A stretch of 64,000 nt of DNA from Yoonia sp. SS1-5 (GCF_038443705.2 NZ_CP151767.2:3773501-3837500), one strand, 5' to 3'; shown: positions 17,204 to 27,362, counted from the first letter of the stretch. Made by a program: numbers and translations. Notes: generated from the sequence alone by a model not told the origin.

Positions 17204-18994
17204 TTACTCCGAGTGCCGTTGCGCCAACTGCTCTGCGATGGACTCGCGGACACGCGAAAGCAAGACCCCAGCATTTGCGCGGCGCCACCCAAGAGCAGAA
17301 TAGTGAACCGCGAAAACCTTGAGGCCGGAGGCTCCGCTGCGGAGCACTGGTGCACCCGAACTGCCATGGTCAGTCGCACTCTCATAGAGAACTTCACGGG
17401 CCTTTGTCGCATCGTTCAAGGGCTCAAGTATCTTGTTGTGTTCCAGGGCAACGGACATCACCGATGCGTTCTGTGGAAAGCCGATCACGAAAGCTCCCTC
17501 TCCGATATTTGCCGCTGGTGTCTCGTGGAGGATGGACGTCGTCAAGCCTGGGGGGTAAGTCCCAGTTCCCTTCAGCCGTAATACCGAGTAGTCAAGCCAG
17601 GTGTCTTCGGGTGCCTCCGGATTATGTGTCCAACCTTCCTCCAACTCGAACGTCGGCTTGCCATCAGCATAATGAAAATGCGCGACCAGACGCTCCGGTG
17701 GTTCGCTGTCCTTGTACTGGCCCGGCCAAGTGGAGACATGGGCGCAAGTTACCAGAACGACTTCGTTCGGATCGATGTTTTCAGCGATTTCTGGCCGCAA
17801 TTCCCCCAGCAGTTCCCCCAGCTTGACAGCAAAACCAGTGCCTAGACGTCCATTGTCGTTGGAGATCTCGGCGATGTTCCCCGCTGCATTCACCAGCGAG
17901 ATGAGCCGGTTTATCGAATGCAGCTTATCACCGGTCCAGTTGCTTTGCAGGGTTCGGCTTTCCTCGATCTCCTCAGGGGATAGCTCCAGTGTTTCCTGCA
18001 CCATGTCTGGGGTCAGCACGACGATACGTTGCAATTCGAAGCTCGTGGCCCGCATCGCTGCGCGCAAGACTTCGAACCCGTCATTTCGGTAACGCAGGAT
18101 TTCGGAGAATTGGCGGACCGTTCCCGCGAATTTGAAGTCCGGCTGCGCGTCGCCTTGCTCTTCGCGCAGATCGTTGAGGTAATTCTTCAGATGCTCTTGG
18201 GCCGCGCTGGCATCGCCACCATTTGCGATCTCGATCTCGGCCAGAGACGCGTGATCCCAGGCATCGATTTGGTTTTTGCGGCTGCGCTTTTTGAGACGTT
18301 TGTTAATTCGGGCTTTGGTGTTCTTTGTATGCTTTTTCAGCCATTTATCGATGTCATCGATAGAAGGGTCCGAGAACTCAATGCCGTAGTGTTTCATCAC
18401 GGCCGCCATGGACAGAAGATTGACTGCGGGCCCACGCCACAGCCAGGCGCGCGTTTCCCGATCTTCCTCGGACAACCCGTTCTCCGTCATCTGGAAGGCC
18501 GTTTTGTAAGCCGCGAACGCGGCCCGCGCATGAACCGCCATCTCTGATTGGCGATCGGTCACAAGAGCTTCGTAATACAAATCCTTGTGCGCGCGAGCCC
18601 GCATCATGCAGGCCACCGCCAGATGCGCGCGGTCGGGGTACTCGGGATCGACCCACTCCTTCAATAGCGTCAACGCCGCTGACGGCCCGCCGATCCGCGC
18701 ACCGCGCAGATCGACGAGGGCTTGTGCCGCGGAGGCGGCAATGATCGGGTCTTTCACACCCAAAGCGTGCAGCCGGTCGCAGGTTTCCAGCAAAAGCGCA
18801 TTTCGGTCGGGACCGGCCAGCGTGTCGAGGAACTTGGCTAGAGCCACACGGACGGGGCGGTCCTCGTGAACCGCGACCGCGCCCATGGTATTTATGATGC
18901 CAACAACCTCTTCTACGGCTGCTTTCTGCACCGTCTGGGTCTCGGCCTTAGCCAGTCGTTGACGCGCCGCATCTATCTTGGCTTTCGGTGTCAT
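17204..18994 (-). CDS. Helical-repeat trypsin-like serine protease (defence-island associated)
   Basis: A 596-residue protein. Residues 1-370 are helical and repeat-like (TPR-like scaffold, with alanine-rich helices and a very basic patch KARINKRLKKRSRKN near 230-245). Residues 385-590 form a trypsin-fold peptidase: GTGFAV at 385, catalytic H419 (TCAHV), D468 (LDYSVLRL) and S546 (HGSSGAPV). No signal peptide is seen, so it should act in the cytoplasm. Its start overlaps the stop of the lipase/protease/nuclease gene (ATGA, 18991-18994), so the two are made together. A regulatory or effector protease in an immune pathway is inferred from the RADAR-like neighbours. Substrate unknown. Confidence 0.75.
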   Translation of the reverse strand: MTPKAKIDAARQRLAKAETQTVQKAAVEEVVGIINTMGAVAVHEDRPVRVALAKFLDTLAGPDRNALLLETCDRLHALGVKDPIIAASAAQALVDLRGARIGGPSAALTLLKEWVDPEYPDRAHLAVACMMRARAHKDLYYEALVTDRQSEMAVHARAAFAAYKTAFQMTENGLSEEDRETRAWLWRGPAVNLLSMAAVMKHYGIEFSDPSIDDIDKWLKKHTKNTKARINKRLKKRSRKNQIDAWDHASLAEIEIANGGDASAAQEHLKNYLNDLREEQGDAQPDFKFAGTVRQFSEILRYRNDGFEVLRAAMRATSFELQRIVVLTPDMVQETLELSPEEIEESRTLQSNWTGDKLHSINRLISLVNAAGNIAEISNDNGRLGTGFAVKLGELLGELRPEIAENIDPNEVVLVTCAHVSTWPGQYKDSEPPERLVAHFHYADGKPTFELEEGWTHNPEAPEDTWLDYSVLRLKGTGTYPPGLTTSILHETPAANIGEGAFVIGFPQNASVMSVALEHNKILEPLNDATKAREVLYESATDHGSSGAPVLRSGASGLKVFAVHYSALGWRRANAGVLLSRVRESIAEQLAQRHSE

Positions 18995-21921
18995 TTGAAG
19001 CTGATCGAACCAGGGCCGGTAATACGGCGTACAGAAGTTGAGAACTGCATCGATTCAGTCGGCTCCGATGTATCAAGCGGGTCCACACTGCTGAGCGATC
19101 CAAATGACAGGCCGGTCTTTTCGGCAATCAGCCGTATCGGCACCTGGTAGGTCTTGTAGTCGCCCAAAACGAACTCGGCTTTCAACAAGGACGAAATCAT
19201 TGGGCCGTGCGAAAGGACGTAGCCGAGCGCCACGAGATCCCCGCTTTCGGCGTCGCGCATCACCACGACCTTCCAGAACTCTTCCGGGATTGCGATATCC
19301 TCCGCGCCGACCTGTCTGAGAAGAGGACGGTCGGCGTCGCTAAAGACCGGCCCGGTAAAGACCGACGCTTTGAACCCGAAGTCTTCCGCACTGTCGAGGA
19401 CGTAGTCTTCAAGACCTACCCAGTCCTTCTGGTTCAGGTCTTCATGCTGGGGTGCTGCGTTCGTGTAGAAATACGTGTCCGATTGCGCCTGAGCCACAAG
19501 CTCATCAGATGCCCCATCGGGTGCCCAGCACGGATCGAGCCGACGCACCATATGGCCACGGTCCAGCGGATTGTGTTTGTAGAGCAGGTTTCCGACCTGA
19601 TCGCCGTTCGCCAGCCTGCGATCGATCTTCCAACTGTCGCTGCGCGGTATGCGGCGGAGCCGTGTGCCGTCGATATTGACCGCTGTCACCATGGGCAACC
19701 GTCGCGCGCCGTTCTGAACGACTGAGAAGTTTCGATATTTCAATTCGATTCCGGAACCGTCCACAAGCTGCGCGAGCTGGGCCTTTAGCTCATCACTCTC
19801 GGCGACGGGCAGGGGTATGTCGGTGCCCAGAAACGCCGCGTCGTAGCCGTTGCGATCGGAGAACGAACTGGCTGGGGCCTCCGTGGCGTCCTCGACAAGT
19901 GCAGCACCAGTGGAGGGTGTCCCGAGGTGAATACCGCTCCTGAGGGAGGAAAGCGCCGCCTGCACAACGTGACCCGGAATCGCGTAATTGCGGACATTCT
20001 CGGTGCCCGCGAAGTGCAGCCCGACGACCTTCGCGTTCATGTCAAAGATAGGGGAGCCGGAGTTGCCGCCAAGCGTTGAGGCGTCATGGAAGATCTCGTT
20101 GATACCGTTTCCACCAAACGTGACTTTGCCCGGCGCCAGCCGCTTGACATCATAAATATCGCCGAAACACATTTTCATGAGTACTTGATCATTATCGCGC
20201 GTGTCTTCAGCGGGATAGCCAACGACGGCAATAGGGTCTTCGGGTTCGGCAGGCACATCCGCAAATTCAAGCTGCGTCTCCAAAGCCTGACTGAGTTCCA
20301 GAATCGCGAAGTCCGGCTCATTGGCGCCTGCGACGTAGAGAACGCTTTCGATTTTGACGTCAAATGGTCTGTCTCGCCCGCCGATATCAGACGGAATGGT
20401 TTGGATTTGCGCGAGCGTGTTGGCCTCAACGCGAATGCCTGGGAAAATCTCCCATCCGAAACGGGCATCGCCCTGTACGAAAAGTTCTGCCACGTGACGG
20501 TTGGTGATCAGAGTTCGACCGTCTTCCACAACCCAGCCGGTGCCGACATTAGTGCCGCTGAAGCCGAAGATATCGATCCGCGCAACTCCCGTCGCCATTT
20601 GCTCAAGGATCGGGCGATTTTTCTGAAGAAGCGCCAGCTCTTCAAAGCCCGCGCCAGAGACGAAAATCTCGCTAGGGTTGTCGACCCCCGCCATCATTAC
20701 TTTATCGCGGTGGATATAATAGGCGGGCCTCAAGTCCGCTCGAACGATGGCCTCCAGTGCGCGACCGTCTGGGGTAAGCGGGGTAATGCCACCACGGGCG
20801 CCCTCGAGATGTCGTTCGGCGAGACTATCCGTGTCTCCCGATGGTATGGCACTTTCGGCACGCCGTCCGGATGGATCGCTGCTTTCCAAGTGCGACTGCC
20901 AGCGCTGAGCGGCGCGGTGCACCGCCCCGTCATATGTGCTTCCAAGCCGGGTCAGACTTTGCGCGCTTGCGGTGGATGCTGAACTTTCCGACGTGCTACT
21001 TCGCGCCGCCGATGGCGCCTCGGATCGACCGGGGCGTCGACTCTCCGCCGGAAAGGCATGGGCGTTTGTCAGCTTCACATACTCGCCGATCCGGTGATCG
21101 GCGATCAGTGGGATCTGACCTTCCAACTCATGTCCCGTGTCCGTCTGGCGTCTGCCATCCGGACCAATGTTGCTGGCTCGGAAGAAGGCCTCGATCTGCG
21201 CTTCTTCCTCATCAGTCAATTCCCCGGGACCGTTATCTATTTCAGTCTGGCTACTTTCGAGGCGACCCTCGGCCTGCGCACGTCCCTGTTTCAGATTGCC
21301 TTGTCCGTCGAACTGGATAAGACCGCCCGTGTGTGTGTAACTTATCGGAATGCGCGCAACGATGTCCCGGTTGTTGACTAGGCGAACGTAGCGATCCCCG
21401 AAAAGAGCTGCGGCGGCGCGAGCGGCGTCCCGCTTTAACGCACGCGGCTGGCCAAAGGTCACGAGCCCGTCAAGGTTGCCGCCAGATTGCGCGATGGCCG
21501 CCATGAGGCCCACAGCGCCCCCAAGGGAATGACCGGTGATCCAGATCGACCGTGTGCCGTTGAGCCGGGCTAGTGTCGCGTTGACCTCATCTTCAGCCGC
21601 CTGCCACTGCGCCAGAAAACCGCTGTGAACGCGACCTCCGTTTGCGGGGTGTGCGGCGGAGGGAATACGCAAATTGCTGCCCCAATCGCTCAGACCTTGC
21701 GTACCGCGAAAAGCGACGATCGCGACTTTGTTGCCGACCGCCGTAAATCCTTGCGTGTTTCCAAAAGAAAAAACCCGCGGTGCCATTTGCCAGCTTGCGC
21801 TTAAGACGTCGTGGACCTTTTGTGGGTTTGTCTCGTAGCTAAGCTCACAGGCTTTGGCCAAAAGATAAGCCTTGTGCCAGGTCAGCCCGGGCCCTTCCAA
21901 TACGCTTTCATCGAAATTCAT
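18991..21921 (-). CDS. Lipase (class 3) / trypsin-like protease / NUC endonuclease fusion
   Basis: A 976-residue three-enzyme polypeptide. Residues 1-210 form a class-3 lipase fold with FRGTQG at 71, nucleophile S132 in GHSLGG, and D186 and H197 as candidate triad partners. A Ser/Ala-rich linker (about 295-325) follows. Residues 455-660 form a trypsin fold: GTGWVV, H476 (TNRHV), D537 (EPDFAI) and S621 (GGNSGSP). Residues 720-945 form a DNA/RNA non-specific endonuclease: DRGH (787-790, general base H790), N821 (YTNAAPQ) and E838. No signal peptide is present. GAGG lies 10 bases before ATG 21921. It is 159 bases downstream of the adenosine-deaminase-like gene on the same strand. Toxic effector output, possibly released by proteolysis, is inferred. 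Confidence 0.82.
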   Translation of the reverse strand: MNFDESVLEGPGLTWHKAYLLAKACELSYETNPQKVHDVLSASWQMAPRVFSFGNTQGFTAVGNKVAIVAFRGTQGLSDWGSNLRIPSAAHPANGGRVHSGFLAQWQAAEDEVNATLARLNGTRSIWITGHSLGGAVGLMAAIAQSGGNLDGLVTFGQPRALKRDAARAAAALFGDRYVRLVNNRDIVARIPISYTHTGGLIQFDGQGNLKQGRAQAEGRLESSQTEIDNGPGELTDEEEAQIEAFFRASNIGPDGRRQTDTGHELEGQIPLIADHRIGEYVKLTNAHAFPAESRRPGRSEAPSAARSSTSESSASTASAQSLTRLGSTYDGAVHRAAQRWQSHLESSDPSGRRAESAIPSGDTDSLAERHLEGARGGITPLTPDGRALEAIVRADLRPAYYIHRDKVMMAGVDNPSEIFVSGAGFEELALLQKNRPILEQMATGVARIDIFGFSGTNVGTGWVVEDGRTLITNRHVAELFVQGDARFGWEIFPGIRVEANTLAQIQTIPSDIGGRDRPFDVKIESVLYVAGANEPDFAILELSQALETQLEFADVPAEPEDPIAVVGYPAEDTRDNDQVLMKMCFGDIYDVKRLAPGKVTFGGNGINEIFHDASTLGGNSGSPIFDMNAKVVGLHFAGTENVRNYAIPGHVVQAALSSLRSGIHLGTPSTGAALVEDATEAPASSFSDRNGYDAAFLGTDIPLPVAESDELKAQLAQLVDGSGIELKYRNFSVVQNGARRLPMVTAVNIDGTRLRRIPRSDSWKIDRRLANGDQVGNLLYKHNPLDRGHMVRRLDPCWAPDGASDELVAQAQSDTYFYTNAAPQHEDLNQKDWVGLEDYVLDSAEDFGFKASVFTGPVFSDADRPLLRQVGAEDIAIPEEFWKVVVMRDAESGDLVALGYVLSHGPMISSLLKAEFVLGDYKTYQVPIRLIAEKTGLSFGSLSSVDPLDTSEPTESMQFSTSVRRITGPGSISFK

Positions 21922-22080
21922 GTTATAAAATCCTCATAAATTATGGAAAAAGCTTAGCACGAGGCGCATGTTCTCCAAAGAGCAAACGCTTGTACACATC
22001 CGCTTTAAGCGCTTGGAGCGCGCGGCGGTATTCGGATTCGGCGAGGTGAATTCTTGCAGGCATCCAAGCCATGCAGCACC

Positions 22081-24594
22081 CTAGTCGGGACCTGAGCGCG
22101 GATCGTGGCGAACTGACTCGCCAAATTCCTCATCCGCCTGATCGGATGTCCAATCTGCCGGATTGTTGGAGTAAGCCGCTCGCCCGAAGGCCGCATCGTG
22201 GCTTGTCACGATGATCTCCGTCACGATGTCGGCGACCTCGCTCTCGGGTAGCGCCATTTCGCGAAGACCTTCAACAACCAGTGCATATTCATTGTCGAGA
22301 CGCGTTCCGAAATTCCCCGGATCATCCGCGCTCACCGCCACGCGAATCCCTCTCTCTCGCACCTTTGTCTTCAGAATGGGATGGTCCTTCATTCTTATGA
22401 ACCCGCCCACACATCGATTGGAAGACGGGTTCACTTCAATCACGATCCGTCTTTCGCAAATCTGACGGATCAGTTCACTTCTTATGAGGTTAAACGCTTC
22501 CGTCACAAGCGGGTTCGACAGCTCATGGGGTACGGTCCGCATCAAGGCCCGTCGGCGACACACATCAGGGTCGTAAGCGTCTGCGCGCAGGATGTCGATC
22601 TCTTCGGTGTCCGCGCGAAGTCCTGTGAGCCGCAAAAACGGTGCTTCCTCGAGTTGCTTTTCAGACACCGGGAATTTTCTGAGCCGTATCGCCTCGTACA
22701 ACACGGATTTGCGCACTGTCCTCTGGTAGATTTCCCGACTTGACCGTTCGATGATGTCCTCAAGAATGCGGGATACGCGCCGGTCCACGCCATCGACAGT
22801 CCCCAGTCTGCGATCAGCCCAGACAAGAGCATCGAGCAGGCGCCCGACCGGCGCGACATATCTTTCGTCCTTTTGCAGAGCGTCGACTGTGAAATCGGTC
22901 CCAAGGGCTAGGGCGTGTCCAAGACGGTCGGTCGGCATCATGTTGCAGAGATTCACTGCGTTCCAGATTTCCCGTAGCCCGATCAGCGGGTGAAAGTAAT
23001 CTTCTCCGACATGCAGTGTAAGCCCCAGGTGACCCTGCCGAGCGCTCTGATAGCTCTGTCGATAATATGCCGCAGTGGACGTGAGGTACTCCGAACCAAT
23101 GTTAAGCAGTTCATTTGCCTGCTCATCGAGGTTCTGGCCGCGCAAGAAGTTCAAATAGGGAACGTAGTATTCGATCGGCGTGTCGCGCTCTACATTCGCG
23201 ACATCGACGCCGACGACAAGCTGTCTCATCTGATCCAGGGTTAGTTCGGACGCGTCGAATTCCGGTCGATGACGATCTGTGTCTAGGGCCTCACCAGGCG
23301 CGAAACTGCGCGGGTTGTCATAGAGAAAATGCCTGAGGCTCATGAATTGACGGTCCAAGTCTCGTCTTAACCGGTCGATGTCCAGATAGGGCGCTTCGCT
23401 GCGTGCCTCAATGCGCGGGCGAATGAAGTGGACAACAAATCGCGGCATATAGCGGCCAGGTATACCGGGTCTCGGTGGTCTGCGCGACGTCATACGAAAC
23501 ACGGAATGGAGGGAGGTAAGAAACCTGCGGTAGCTGACCACGTCACGCATGGCCGCTATTCGCAGTTCTACATGATCGAGAGCTTGCGAGTCGAACACAA
23601 AGTCACGCCAGCGCGACAGCAGGATCCGCTCAACGCGCGGCGACTTGTTCTGTCGGACGATCTTCAGACTGTCAAAGTTGCGGCGGAAACTCTCCAGGCC
23701 GGGGTTGTTCTCCGGCGATTGAATGTGTCGCCGTACGAAGCGGTTTTTGGCGAACATGTAGCGGTCAAATGACCTCGCGAAGAACTCGTCGTCGGGATTA
23801 CGAAGATGATAAAGCCAGGCACGTTGCAGCGTACAACGCTCCGACCAAAGTGCCCGCGGTTGATGATTGAAGGCGGTGTGCTCTGCTGTGTCTGGTAAGT
23901 GTTGCGAATAGATCGGACGCCATTCGCTCATCACTTCCTCAATTAGGGTACGCTCATCAAGGCGTTCCGGCCACGTGCCAAAAACGTCATCATTGCGCGG
24001 CGAATAGGCCGGTAGAGTATCGATGGTTATCTGCCGCGAAAGAAGCTCTTGCCACACCAGCGGAGCCGGTTCACATCCTGACAAGTGCGTGTGAATGTCC
24101 CGCAAGCGACGCCACATAGGCTGTCCGAGAATGAGCGGCTCATTGATCCGACAGTAAACGCCCCAGTTTTCAAGATCGGCGTGATGCATCTCACGCAGGA
24201 ATATGCGAGTGAACTGAAGTGTCACGAGAATGTCCGGATCGATGATCGCAGACAGGTCCATCCAACTCTCTGCAATCCCGGATCGACCGGAGGTGCTGAG
24301 GGGCCGGATCTTGGGCTCGCCACCTTCAAACCGGATGTCGATGTTCAGCCCTTCAAGGGTAGCGAGATACCAGTTCGGCAACGCCGGATTTTCGATCAAG
24401 AAGTTGTAGAGAATGGTCTCAAGATCATCCATACGGGCCGCGCGGAATTCATTCCGCAGATAGCTCAGAAACGACTGAACCACGTCATCACCACGGTACC
24501 CGGACTCTTTCGGATTAAGCCAGACCCGGCCTTCGTTCACGCGCGGGGCGAAAACGATCAGGCGGCGGGCAATTTCGGCAAAGTCCGGTAACAC
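22081..24594 (-). CDS. RdrB-like adenosine-deaminase-fold protein (RADAR-like)
   Basis: An 837-residue protein with an adenosine-deaminase TIM-barrel signature spread over a very long chain: metal-binding H168-T-H170 (DIHTHLSG), H528-x2-E531 (LTLHVGED), H560 (TDRLGHAL), a VNPSSN segment at 721-726 (compare CPTSN) and D757/D758 (VSADDPGNFGT). Ordinary adenosine deaminases are about 330-350 residues; this length, the N-terminal extension of about 160 residues and the large insert between the first and second metal motifs match RdrB of RADAR, which deaminates adenosine or ATP to the inosine form during phage infection. GTG start, GAGG 11 bases upstream. It lies 18 bases downstream of the RdrA-like gene. 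All catalytic positions are intact. Confidence 0.8.
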   Translation of the reverse strand: MLPDFAEIARRLIVFAPRVNEGRVWLNPKESGYRGDDVVQSFLSYLRNEFRAARMDDLETILYNFLIENPALPNWYLATLEGLNIDIRFEGGEPKIRPLSTSGRSGIAESWMDLSAIIDPDILVTLQFTRIFLREMHHADLENWGVYCRINEPLILGQPMWRRLRDIHTHLSGCEPAPLVWQELLSRQITIDTLPAYSPRNDDVFGTWPERLDERTLIEEVMSEWRPIYSQHLPDTAEHTAFNHQPRALWSERCTLQRAWLYHLRNPDDEFFARSFDRYMFAKNRFVRRHIQSPENNPGLESFRRNFDSLKIVRQNKSPRVERILLSRWRDFVFDSQALDHVELRIAAMRDVVSYRRFLTSLHSVFRMTSRRPPRPGIPGRYMPRFVVHFIRPRIEARSEAPYLDIDRLRRDLDRQFMSLRHFLYDNPRSFAPGEALDTDRHRPEFDASELTLDQMRQLVVGVDVANVERDTPIEYYVPYLNFLRGQNLDEQANELLNIGSEYLTSTAAYYRQSYQSARQGHLGLTLHVGEDYFHPLIGLREIWNAVNLCNMMPTDRLGHALALGTDFTVDALQKDERYVAPVGRLLDALVWADRRLGTVDGVDRRVSRILEDIIERSSREIYQRTVRKSVLYEAIRLRKFPVSEKQLEEAPFLRLTGLRADTEEIDILRADAYDPDVCRRRALMRTVPHELSNPLVTEAFNLIRSELIRQICERRIVIEVNPSSNRCVGGFIRMKDHPILKTKVRERGIRVAVSADDPGNFGTRLDNEYALVVEGLREMALPESEVADIVTEIIVTSHDAAFGRAAYSNNPADWTSDQADEEFGESVRHDPRSGPD

Positions 24595-24612
24595 CTGCGT
24601 GGCCCTCGCCTG

Positions 24613-27333
24613 TTAGTCCAGATTAAGCGCGTCAAGGGCATCAAGTGTTGCTGCCGCATGCTGGCGCGAGACCCCGAGCATATCCATCACGAAGCGCTGG
24701 ATCGGAGTGGTGGCGCCGGGACTTTCCATTGCGGTCTCGACCGCGTCCCTCAGGGCCTGAAACGTTCCTCGTTCACCGGTTCCGCGAACAATCGGCATTA
24801 CGGAGACAGCGGGATGCTCTCCGGCCCGATCGAGACACTTGCGAAGGGCTTCGGCGAGGTCCGGGCGCCGTGGATGATCGGCATAGATCTCAACGCTGTC
24901 CGCTACAGCCGCCGCGAACAGTGCGGCGTCGCGCGCATCTATGTAACGGCGGTCTTTGTCGTACGTATCGACCGGGAAAGGACGTCCCAAGAGCGCAATC
25001 GCTTTGGCTAATCTGGCATCGTCCGTGTCGGCAATATCTTCGCGCCCTGTCATCCCGCCAAAACAGTGCCGCCGCGCCAAGGCGATCGCCGCCGTAAGGC
25101 GAATACGAGCATCATCTTCGTCTATCGCGACGTCCGGATAGAGAAGCGTTGAGATGTCGCTCTCTAGCCAAGGCGGGAGTGTGTGTTCCTTTGCCCCACC
25201 CATTGTTTCTGAACCGGTTTCATTCAGAAGTTCAAAGGCGGCGACCTTGACAACTTTGGGAATGGATTGGCTTGAGAGTTTGGGTATGTTTCCATCCTTG
25301 GCGACTTTCATCGCAGCAAGGATCACCGTATGATCGATCATGTCGATGCGCGGGTCGCTACCCTCGGCGCGAGAATATCTAAGGGCCCCTCTTGTGCCCA
25401 TCGGTTTTGATCGGCCCGACCAAGCATGGCGTGCCCAAGAGCCATTAAGGGCCGCATCGGTCACTTCGCGCCGCTCGAAATGCAGGGGGCGGCGTCGGCG
25501 TGGTTCTGGACTAAAAATCCTTTCCCCCAAGTCGGTAGAAACACCGAGCGCATTCAGGTCCGATATTGCCACGGCGTTCAATGGCAGGGTGCCGGACCTG
25601 TTTCCTAGGCTGGCATCACTCTTGAACCCGAGATCGGTGTCGCGATTGTCAAGCCGGTCCTCAATATTTGCAGAAATTGATGCTAAGAACTGAGGTTGCT
25701 GTAATGTATCTTTGTCAGCCAACTTTTTTGCATCCATCAAATAGGCGATCGACGGGCTTACCGATTGATCCTCGACGGTAAACTGGCTTTTCCAGACCAA
25801 ATTGACGGCTCCAAAGTCATCCACTCTGAAACTCGAATTTGCCAAAAGATCGTCGGTTTCCAGCTCACGCAATTCCGCCTCGCGCGGATAGTGCTGCAAA
25901 ACCAGTTCCACAGCTTTCCGTGGATTCTCTGGCTGGAAGTTGTCGCGGATGTCTGTGATGACGCGGAGGGTCACGCCGTCCATCGCGTCGGGGTATCGCG
26001 TCCACCACAACCAGCGTTCGGTCGCGCTCTTTGCTATGGGGTCGTCGATCGTCGGGGTGGAGCGTAAGGCAGTCGCTTGCAAGTCTTTAAATCGCTGCTC
26101 CTTGCCGACGCTTTCCTGCGTTGCCTTGTCATCGTCATCGGCAGGTTTGAAAAGTATGGCATGTACCTCTTCGATGTCCGAGGCGCGCAGTTTATATCTG
26201 TTCCCGACAGGGAGGGTCTTCTCAAGATAGAAATGGATCTGTTCCACTTCCTTTTTTAGATCTTGGGAAATTCTGTTCAACTGCTCATACGGGTTCGCCC
26301 AACCTGTGACACTCGTGTCGCGATTTTTCCCCATGAACGCCGTCGCTTCGAAAAAAGCGATGTAACGCTCCTGAAGCGGATCGCGCATCATGCGATATAG
26401 TTCGTCCATGTTCATCGCGAGGACGCACACCACACGGGGGTGAGCCAAATACATGCGCAGGTCTTCCAGCGTCTGACGCGCAACATTGGGTGACAGGTCG
26501 CAATCGTCCATATAGACCATCAGAAGTTCCGCGCGATTCATGTCCAGAAAATCTTCGATGAAGTCGTGCCATAGCTGTTGCCGCTCGGTCGCCAGCGAAC
26601 TGTAATAGCCCTTGCGCACTACGAATTCGCGGTAGCTGACGCTGTCGCGGCTCAACATCTCGCGCCCGATGTTGCGGGCATAGGTCCAGGCCGGATCGAC
26701 GCGTTCTTGCAACTCATTGAGCAGCCGCTGCGCCTCGTTCTTGGTTGGGTCATAGCGGGTGTCTTCTTGTCGGCGCCGGTTCTCCTGGTTTTCGCGCAAA
26801 TGTCGTTCGAAATAGAACTTCTGCCGGTAGGCTGGTCCGGGTTCAGCGGAGGAGGGGCCCACGATGTCCTGCAATTGCCCCCGGATCATGTCGAAGATTA
26901 CATCGGGCATCTCGCTTTCCCGCCCATGGGTCATATCCGGCTGAATTGTCGGCAGAACGTGCGCTGGGTGATAGCCGTCCGGACCGTCATATTTTTCGTC
27001 GTCGGCGAACTCTTTTTGAATCCGCGCGAAGTCGGCCCATATCGCGTTGTCGCCTGATTTGTTGTCGCGAAGATATTTTGAGTATCGGGCGATCCGCGCC
27101 GCAACGGTACTTTTGCCCGTCCCGCGCTCACCATCGACAACGAAAAAATTGAACGTGTGCTCGGGCACAGGATCGCGGTCCCGGCGCGGAGATAGGTAGC
27201 CTAGCGCGATTTCCTGTCGTGACCGCTCATGGCGCCTTTTGGCGGCGGCCTTTGCGAGAATGTTAATGCGTTTAAGAACTGAAATAGTTGTATTGAATTG
27301 GTTTCTGGTCAGATTGACCGGATCGGAACTCAT
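24613..27333 (-). CDS. RdrA-like P-loop ATPase (RADAR-like)
   Basis: A 906-residue ATPase. Walker A is GERGTGKST (residues 68-76, K74), Walker B is LLMVYMDDCD (270-279, D276/D277) and a sensor-like Asn follows in VLAMNMD (N308), giving a KAP/AAA-type core near the N-terminus with a long helical C-terminal part. Length, fold and adjacency to the 837-aa deaminase fit RdrA, the ring-forming ATPase partner of RdrB in RADAR. GGAGG lies 8 bases before ATG 27333. The gene before it ends 29 bases upstream. In RADAR the ATPase is thought to sense infection and license the deaminase; that role here is inferred from homology of layout, not shown. Confidence 0.78.
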   Translation of the reverse strand: MSSDPVNLTRNQFNTTISVLKRINILAKAAAKRRHERSRQEIALGYLSPRRDRDPVPEHTFNFFVVDGERGTGKSTVAARIARYSKYLRDNKSGDNAIWADFARIQKEFADDEKYDGPDGYHPAHVLPTIQPDMTHGRESEMPDVIFDMIRGQLQDIVGPSSAEPGPAYRQKFYFERHLRENQENRRRQEDTRYDPTKNEAQRLLNELQERVDPAWTYARNIGREMLSRDSVSYREFVVRKGYYSSLATERQQLWHDFIEDFLDMNRAELLMVYMDDCDLSPNVARQTLEDLRMYLAHPRVVCVLAMNMDELYRMMRDPLQERYIAFFEATAFMGKNRDTSVTGWANPYEQLNRISQDLKKEVEQIHFYLEKTLPVGNRYKLRASDIEEVHAILFKPADDDDKATQESVGKEQRFKDLQATALRSTPTIDDPIAKSATERWLWWTRYPDAMDGVTLRVITDIRDNFQPENPRKAVELVLQHYPREAELRELETDDLLANSSFRVDDFGAVNLVWKSQFTVEDQSVSPSIAYLMDAKKLADKDTLQQPQFLASISANIEDRLDNRDTDLGFKSDASLGNRSGTLPLNAVAISDLNALGVSTDLGERIFSPEPRRRRPLHFERREVTDAALNGSWARHAWSGRSKPMGTRGALRYSRAEGSDPRIDMIDHTVILAAMKVAKDGNIPKLSSQSIPKVVKVAAFELLNETGSETMGGAKEHTLPPWLESDISTLLYPDVAIDEDDARIRLTAAIALARRHCFGGMTGREDIADTDDARLAKAIALLGRPFPVDTYDKDRRYIDARDAALFAAAVADSVEIYADHPRRPDLAEALRKCLDRAGEHPAVSVMPIVRGTGERGTFQALRDAVETAMESPGATTPIQRFVMDMLGVSRQHAAATLDALDALNLD

Positions 27334-27362
27334 GCGCCACCCTCCAATAACGGGGGCGCTAC

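Noticed and set aside
22005..22196. 63-aa minus-strand frame between the deaminase-like gene and the fusion gene
   Set aside because: It mostly overlaps the deaminase 3' end in another frame, with no ribosome site. The 159-base gap may be plain spacer.
24645..25097. Plus-strand frames opposite the RdrA-like gene
   Set aside because: They are antisense shadows, Arg/Pro-rich and unlike known proteins.
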